A stretch of 64,000 nucleotides of DNA from Urbifossiella limnaea (GTDB lineage Bacteria; Planctomycetota; Planctomycetia; Gemmatales; Gemmataceae), in assembly GCF_007747215.1 (NCBI RefSeq), contig NZ_CP036273.1, positions 5,378,322-5,442,321 on the forward strand, written 5' to 3'. Shown one piece after another: positions 59,956-64,000 of the stretch. The notes under the pieces were generated by a model. That model did not search any database. It was not told the origin of the DNA and saw nothing but the letters and a program-made list of their open reading frames with translations. Position 1 is the stretch's first letter, and every line of letters starts with the position of its first letter. The position numbers and the translations under genes were made by a program.

Positions 59956-62900
59956 CTACGAATTCACTCGCCGCCAGCGGTCCGCAGCCCACACCGCCCG
60001 AGCCGTCACCCACACCCCCAACCCCACGAACGACACCCCGGCAACCGCGTGGCCGAACAGCGCGGCCAGCGCCGCGACCTGTTCTGGCCAAGTCGCCTGC
60101 GGTAGGCGTGCGAACAGCACGCCGACCGCCAGCATCGCTAGAAGCCACCCCGCCGCCTCCGCGGCGCCGGGCGGCGGGGCGGCGTGCGGGGCGGGCGCCG
60201 TTACGACCGGCGGTGGAGACGCCGCGGGGAGTACCGGTACGGGCGCCGGGGCCAGGAACTCCAGCGTCACGGGGCCGCCTGCTGAGAAGAGTTCGCCGCC
60301 CGTCCGCCGCAACCGTTCGACCTCCCCTGGCCAGATCGCACGGGCTTCCGCGTACTCGATTGGCGTGGCTTCCGTCGCCCCAATCAATCGCGCGGCCGGC
60401 CGCCCGATCCGTCCGACGAACCGCACGACGCTCGCATCACCGGGCACGGCGTCGCCGGCGCCGGCCCACACGGTGGGCAGCGGCCCCACCCACGCCGACG
60501 GCAGCCGGACGGACACCACGACTCGGAGTGACGACGACGGCGACGGCAGGTCCACGTCCCACGCCGCCTCGTCGTCCTCGGACCGGCGGCCGGTCACCTT
60601 CGCGCCGGCGAGTGATTCGAACTCCGGCACCGTCCCCGACGGTAACCCCGACACACGAACCCGTACGTTCGCCGGCCGCCCGGCCGCGACCGGCAGGTCG
60701 ACCGCGACGCGGTACGTCGGCTCCGTCGCGGTCAGGTCGAGGAGGCCGCACCCCGCCACCCGGCCGACGCGGGTGGTCGCCAACTGTACCCGCACCGGGG
60801 CCGCCGCGCCGGGCGCCTTGAAGCCCCACTCGCGGCCGTCGCCGAGCCGCTCGGCCGTCCACCCGGCGTCGCGCTCGACCGCTAGCCCCACACCCTCAGC
60901 CGGCCGGACGCGCAACGCCGTCGCTCCGACCGAAGCGCCGATCGGCCTGGGCAGCGGCGGCTCGAACACCACCTCGTCGGCACCCTTCCCGCCCGGCGTC
61001 GCGTCCGCGAACCATTCGACCGCCGCCGCGGTCACCGGCTTGCGGAACCACACCTGAACGCGCTCGCCCGCCTGTGCCCAGCCGGCCAGGTCCGCGGAGC
61101 GGATCTCCCGCACCCGCGCCGCGAGTTCGAACTCCAGCAGCGCCGCCGGCTCGGCCGAGGTCCACGTCAGAGTCCCGGCCCCGGCCGCCACTCGCACGTC
61201 GGCGCCCCACGCGGCTTCGAGGCGGACCGTGCCCGGGTCGGTGGTGACGCGGAGCAGCGGCCGGAGTTCGGGCGGGTCGCCGTCGGGCCGCGGGCTGAAC
61301 GCCTGGAGGCCCGGCACCAGGACGAGCCGCAGTTCCGGCACCGACCCGAACTCGCGGACGAGCCCGTCGGCGGCGAAGTCGATCACACCGGCCCGCGGCA
61401 CACCGCCGACGGTGACGCCGGCGGGTCGGAGGCCGTACACGCCGCCGGTCGGCTGCATCCCGAGCGGCTTCGGGAAGCGGAGTACCGGCTGCGCGGTCGG
61501 CGCCGCCCGCGCGTGGCACTCGACTGTCACCAGCACGCGGCCGTCGGCCGGCGCCGCCAGGTCCACGCGGAGGGTTCGGCCGCCGCCCTTCTCGGCGGTG
61601 ACGTCCCACGACTGCACCGCCGCGGCGCCGCCGGCGGCGTCGAGCCCGCGGGCGGCGACGCGGACCGGCTCCAGCCCCGGCGGCAGGTCGAAGCGGAATC
61701 CGGCGGCGGCGTCGGGCCGGATGTCGTAGCACGCCGTCAGCACGGCCCCGGCCTCGGACACGTCCCACACGCACCCCTCGCGGACGGTCGTCTTCCCGGC
61801 CCCGGTCGGGGCGTCGCGCCACCGCACGCTCACCGTCTTCAACGCCCCCAACTCGGCGGCGATGCGCGTCGGGTCGCCCGCCTGCCGTTGCTCGCCGAAC
61901 CGGCCGACCGCCTGAACCTGCCGGGCGGCCGGCGGCGCGGCGAACGTGAGCCGCGCGTCCGGCACCTCGGGCACGCCGAACTTCACCTCGCGCTCGCCGA
62001 CGCTCCCGCCGACCGGCACCGCGAACCGCACCTCGACGGCGTGCCGCCCCGGCCCCGGCAGCGGCACCGCGTACCTCCCACCGCCCAGCGCGGCCGGGTT
62101 CGCTGCCGCGCCGTTCACGGCCACCCGTTCCAGCCGCACGTCGGCAAGCGGCAGCAGAACCGATTGCTCCCCGCCGCCGAACGCCTGCACGGTGTAAGCC
62201 GCCGTGACTCGAGCCAGGCCGTCGTCGACGCGCCCGTCGTAGGCCGCGGAGGCGACCACCGGCGCCGGCGCGGCCGGGTTCGCCAGTGCCTCTAGCCGGT
62301 CGAGCAGAGCCGGCGGCGCGAGCACGGTCTCGCCGTCGGCGCCGGTCAGGACGAGCACCACGTCCGCCCCGCCGGTCTGGGCCGAAACGCCGACCGCCGC
62401 CGTGATGATCGTCGCGACCGCAGCGGCCCGCCGCGGCAACCGCCCGCGCACGAGTACGACGGCCAAGGCCGCCGGTAGGCCGACGCCGAGCACCGGCCAG
62501 CCGACGCGCGCCCACGCCGCGGGCCCGACCGAGACCGCCACGCCGGCCGCCGCCAGCAGCGTCAGCAGCGCGAATCCGGCGGACCGATGCGCGCTGCGCA
62601 CGCCCACCCAGCCAAGCCCGAATACCAGCGCCGCCAGCCCGAACCCGGCCGCAGTCGCCAGCGGGACGGGGATCACGACCGCGGTGTCGTCGGCGTCCCG
62701 GCCGAACGGCCACGCGGCGGTGACGCCCGGCCCGTACAGCCACGCGCGCCGCGCGCCGTCGGTCGCGCCGGCGACTTCGGGCAGCGGGCTCGTCACCTGC
62801 CACGCCACGCCGCGCGGCTCTCGCGGCAGCCGGTAGCGTAGTTCGACCGCCACCGGTCCGTCCCCGGTGGGCACCGGCAGTCGCAGGTCGGTCCGAGCCA

Positions 62901-64000
62901 GCGACGCCGGATCGACCAGCTTGCCCGCCACGGTCGCCCACCGCACTGCCGCGCCCGGCGGAATCCGGACGGGCAGTTCGTTCCCGCCGCGGCCGCTGAC
63001 CGTACCGCGAAGTGTGGCCGACTGGTCGTGCGTGCCGCACTCGGTGGTCAACACCAGGTCGCCGACCACCCACTCGGCCCGCTCGGGGGCCGCGTGGGCG
63101 GCACCGCCCAGCGCCGGCGGCAAGTCGGTCCGCGTCGCCCGGGAAGACGCGCCGAAGACGGCCAATCCGGTCCACGCCGCGGCCCGGCGGGCGGCCTCGG
63201 TGTGCGACAGGCCGGTGCCGAGCACCGCCGTCGTCTCCAGGACCAGTTCGCCTTCGACGGGCCGCGCGAACCGCACGAGCCAAGTCGTCCCCGGTTCGAG
63301 GCGCCCGGCTGCGGCCGACGCGGCGAAGGGGCCGAGTCCGTTGCCGCCGAGCAGTGCCATTGCCGCGGAGAGGCCGCCGAGGCGGGCGGAGGTCGCGGCG
63401 GCGACGGTGTTCGACCCGTCGGCCACCTTCCACGTCCGGCCGGTGCCACCCGCCGGGTCGACCACGGCGACTCCGCCGACCAGACCCGCGGACACGTCTA
63501 GTCGCACGACCGAAGTGGCTGTCATCTGCCCGTTCGTGAAGTCGATCCGCGTGTCGACCGACGACGCGAATGACGGCCTGACCGCCGCTAGGAGGAGGTA
63601 ACCGGCCGGTTCCGGGCCGCGGTACGCGTGGCGGAAGGACTCGTGCGGCAGGTGTGGCACGTCGGCCGGCTCGGCGTGCGGCACGGGCAGTACCGGCACG
63701 ACCGGGTACGCCTCCCACGCCGGGGCGGCGACGACTCGAACGCACCCCTGCCGCTCCGCGGCCCCGACCACAGCGACGCCCGGAAAGGGGAGCCGCGCCA
63801 CCGGCCCGGCCGGGACCGCCGGGCCTCGGAACTCCAGCGTCAGCCCGATCTCCTGACCGGCCGCGAGCGGCCGCGCGAACTCGACCGTCACGGCACCCGC
63901 GGGACCAGGGCGGGCGGACGCCAACCCGTCGGCGGGGTCGGTCGTGACCCGACCGAGCGTGAAGCCCGGCGTGGGGCGGACGGTCACGCGGAACAGCGGC
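59956..64000 (-). CDS. Very large membrane-associated protein (N-terminus outside window)
   Basis: At least 1348 residues; the frame stays open to the window end (PLFR precedes the GTG at 63987 with no stop), so the true start lies beyond. The sequence is dominated by beta-type segments with recurrent Val/Ala-Gly patterns. Hydrophobic clusters occur in the middle (FGLAALVFGLGWVG, GFALLTLLAAAGVAVSVG) and at the C-terminus (WLLAMLAVGVLFARL, FVGLGVWVTARAVWAA). No catalytic motif is recognised. It could be a surface or envelope scaffold. Confidence 0.75.
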   Translation of the reverse strand, partial: PLFRVTVRPTPGFTLGRVTTDPADGLASARPGPAGAVTVEFARPLAAGQEIGLTLEFRGPAVPAGPVARLPFPGVAVVGAAERQGCVRVVAAPAWEAYPVVPVLPVPHAEPADVPHLPHESFRHAYRGPEPAGYLLLAAVRPSFASSVDTRIDFTNGQMTATSVVRLDVSAGLVGGVAVVDPAGGTGRTWKVADGSNTVAAATSARLGGLSAAMALLGGNGLGPFAASAAAGRLEPGTTWLVRFARPVEGELVLETTAVLGTGLSHTEAARRAAAWTGLAVFGASSRATRTDLPPALGGAAHAAPERAEWVVGDLVLTTECGTHDQSATLRGTVSGRGGNELPVRIPPGAAVRWATVAGKLVDPASLARTDLRLPVPTGDGPVAVELRYRLPREPRGVAWQVTSPLPEVAGATDGARRAWLYGPGVTAAWPFGRDADDTAVVIPVPLATAAGFGLAALVFGLGWVGVRSAHRSAGFALLTLLAAAGVAVSVGPAAWARVGWPVLGVGLPAALAVVLVRGRLPRRAAAVATIITAAVGVSAQTGGADVVLVLTGADGETVLAPPALLDRLEALANPAAPAPVVASAAYDGRVDDGLARVTAAYTVQAFGGGEQSVLLPLADVRLERVAVNGAAANPAALGGGRYAVPLPGPGRHAVEVRFAVPVGGSVGEREVKFGVPEVPDARLTFAAPPAARQVQAVGRFGEQRQAGDPTRIAAELGALKTVSVRWRDAPTGAGKTTVREGCVWDVSEAGAVLTACYDIRPDAAAGFRFDLPPGLEPVRVAARGLDAAGGAAAVQSWDVTAEKGGGRTLRVDLAAPADGRVLVTVECHARAAPTAQPVLRFPKPLGMQPTGGVYGLRPAGVTVGGVPRAGVIDFAADGLVREFGSVPELRLVLVPGLQAFSPRPDGDPPELRPLLRVTTDPGTVRLEAAWGADVRVAAGAGTLTWTSAEPAALLEFELAARVREIRSADLAGWAQAGERVQVWFRKPVTAAAVEWFADATPGGKGADEVVFEPPLPRPIGASVGATALRVRPAEGVGLAVERDAGWTAERLGDGREWGFKAPGAAAPVRVQLATTRVGRVAGCGLLDLTATEPTYRVAVDLPVAAGRPANVRVRVSGLPSGTVPEFESLAGAKVTGRRSEDDEAAWDVDLPSPSSSLRVVVSVRLPSAWVGPLPTVWAGAGDAVPGDASVVRFVGRIGRPAARLIGATEATPIEYAEARAIWPGEVERLRRTGGELFSAGGPVTLEFLAPAPVPVLPAASPPPVVTAPAPHAAPPPGAAEAAGWLLAMLAVGVLFARLPQATWPEQVAALAALFGHAVAGVSFVGLGVWVTARAVWAADRWRRVNS

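Overview
The window is GC-rich DNA from a planctomycete, most likely a member of the Gemmataceae. This rests on family content rather than on any database search. The family-typical genes are a cytochrome-type DUF1549/DUF1553 protein with a DUF1501 partner, a DUF1080 protein, tandem NIPSNAP and aspartyl-protease/PDZ proteins, a PQQ-type beta-propeller protein, many secreted proteins of unknown role, and a WRTE...RGCW family protein. Forty-nine protein genes and one tRNA-Leu can be supported. The first and last genes run off the window. No gene-free gap exceeds about 255 bases, and most of the larger gaps hold long palindromes.

Layout. 1-3054: C-terminal part of a Ser/Thr kinase fused to a tubulin-like domain. 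3075-11832: MarC, tRNA-Leu(UAA), a coupled operon (msrA, a NadD-like nucleotidyltransferase, a BAX-inhibitor-1 protein), a pteridine-reductase-like SDR, an enolase-superfamily enzyme, a methyltransferase, a phosphoesterase and a CBS protein. 11944-20024: the DUF1549/DUF1553 and DUF1501 genes separated by two small, less GC-rich genes, then a zinc alcohol dehydrogenase and a nuclease-helicase of the DUF2075 type. 20028-25257: secreted hydrolase, DUF1080, peroxiredoxin, Tat-type protein and NagA. 25440-32480: a complete kinase-tubulin fusion gene meeting, tail to tail with a 1-base gap, a two-gene unit for a large multi-pass membrane protein and a small membrane protein. 32600-35172: tandem aspartyl protease-PDZ genes and a possible HEPN-like protein. 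35271-41899: a translation-related cluster on the minus strand (def, fmt, rsmB, miaB) followed by trxA and a coiled-coil protein. 42076-51565: small secreted and membrane proteins, a sialidase, a NadD-like/NadK fusion, a membrane fusion protein, DUF3307, a PQQ propeller and a MoxR/DUF58 pair. 51625-64000: SWIM/SNF2 helicase, membrane proteins, an APC permease, a GalU-like protein, a duplicated YHS-like protein, tandem NIPSNAP and a very large, partly seen membrane protein.

Genes that plausibly work together: def-fmt-rsmB-miaB in formyl-methionine processing and in rRNA/tRNA modification; MoxR with DUF58; msrA with its two overlapping or abutting partners; the DUF1549/DUF1553 and DUF1501 proteins. 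The most unusual content is the pair of full-length paralogues joining a protein kinase to a tubulin/FtsZ-like domain, one of them next to a large membrane protein that could be a partner. Second is a NadD-like/NadK fusion whose NadD HxGH motif is damaged. Third is a set of long, near-perfect intergenic palindromes at gene 3' ends. One sequence family of these sits at three separate convergent gene junctions.
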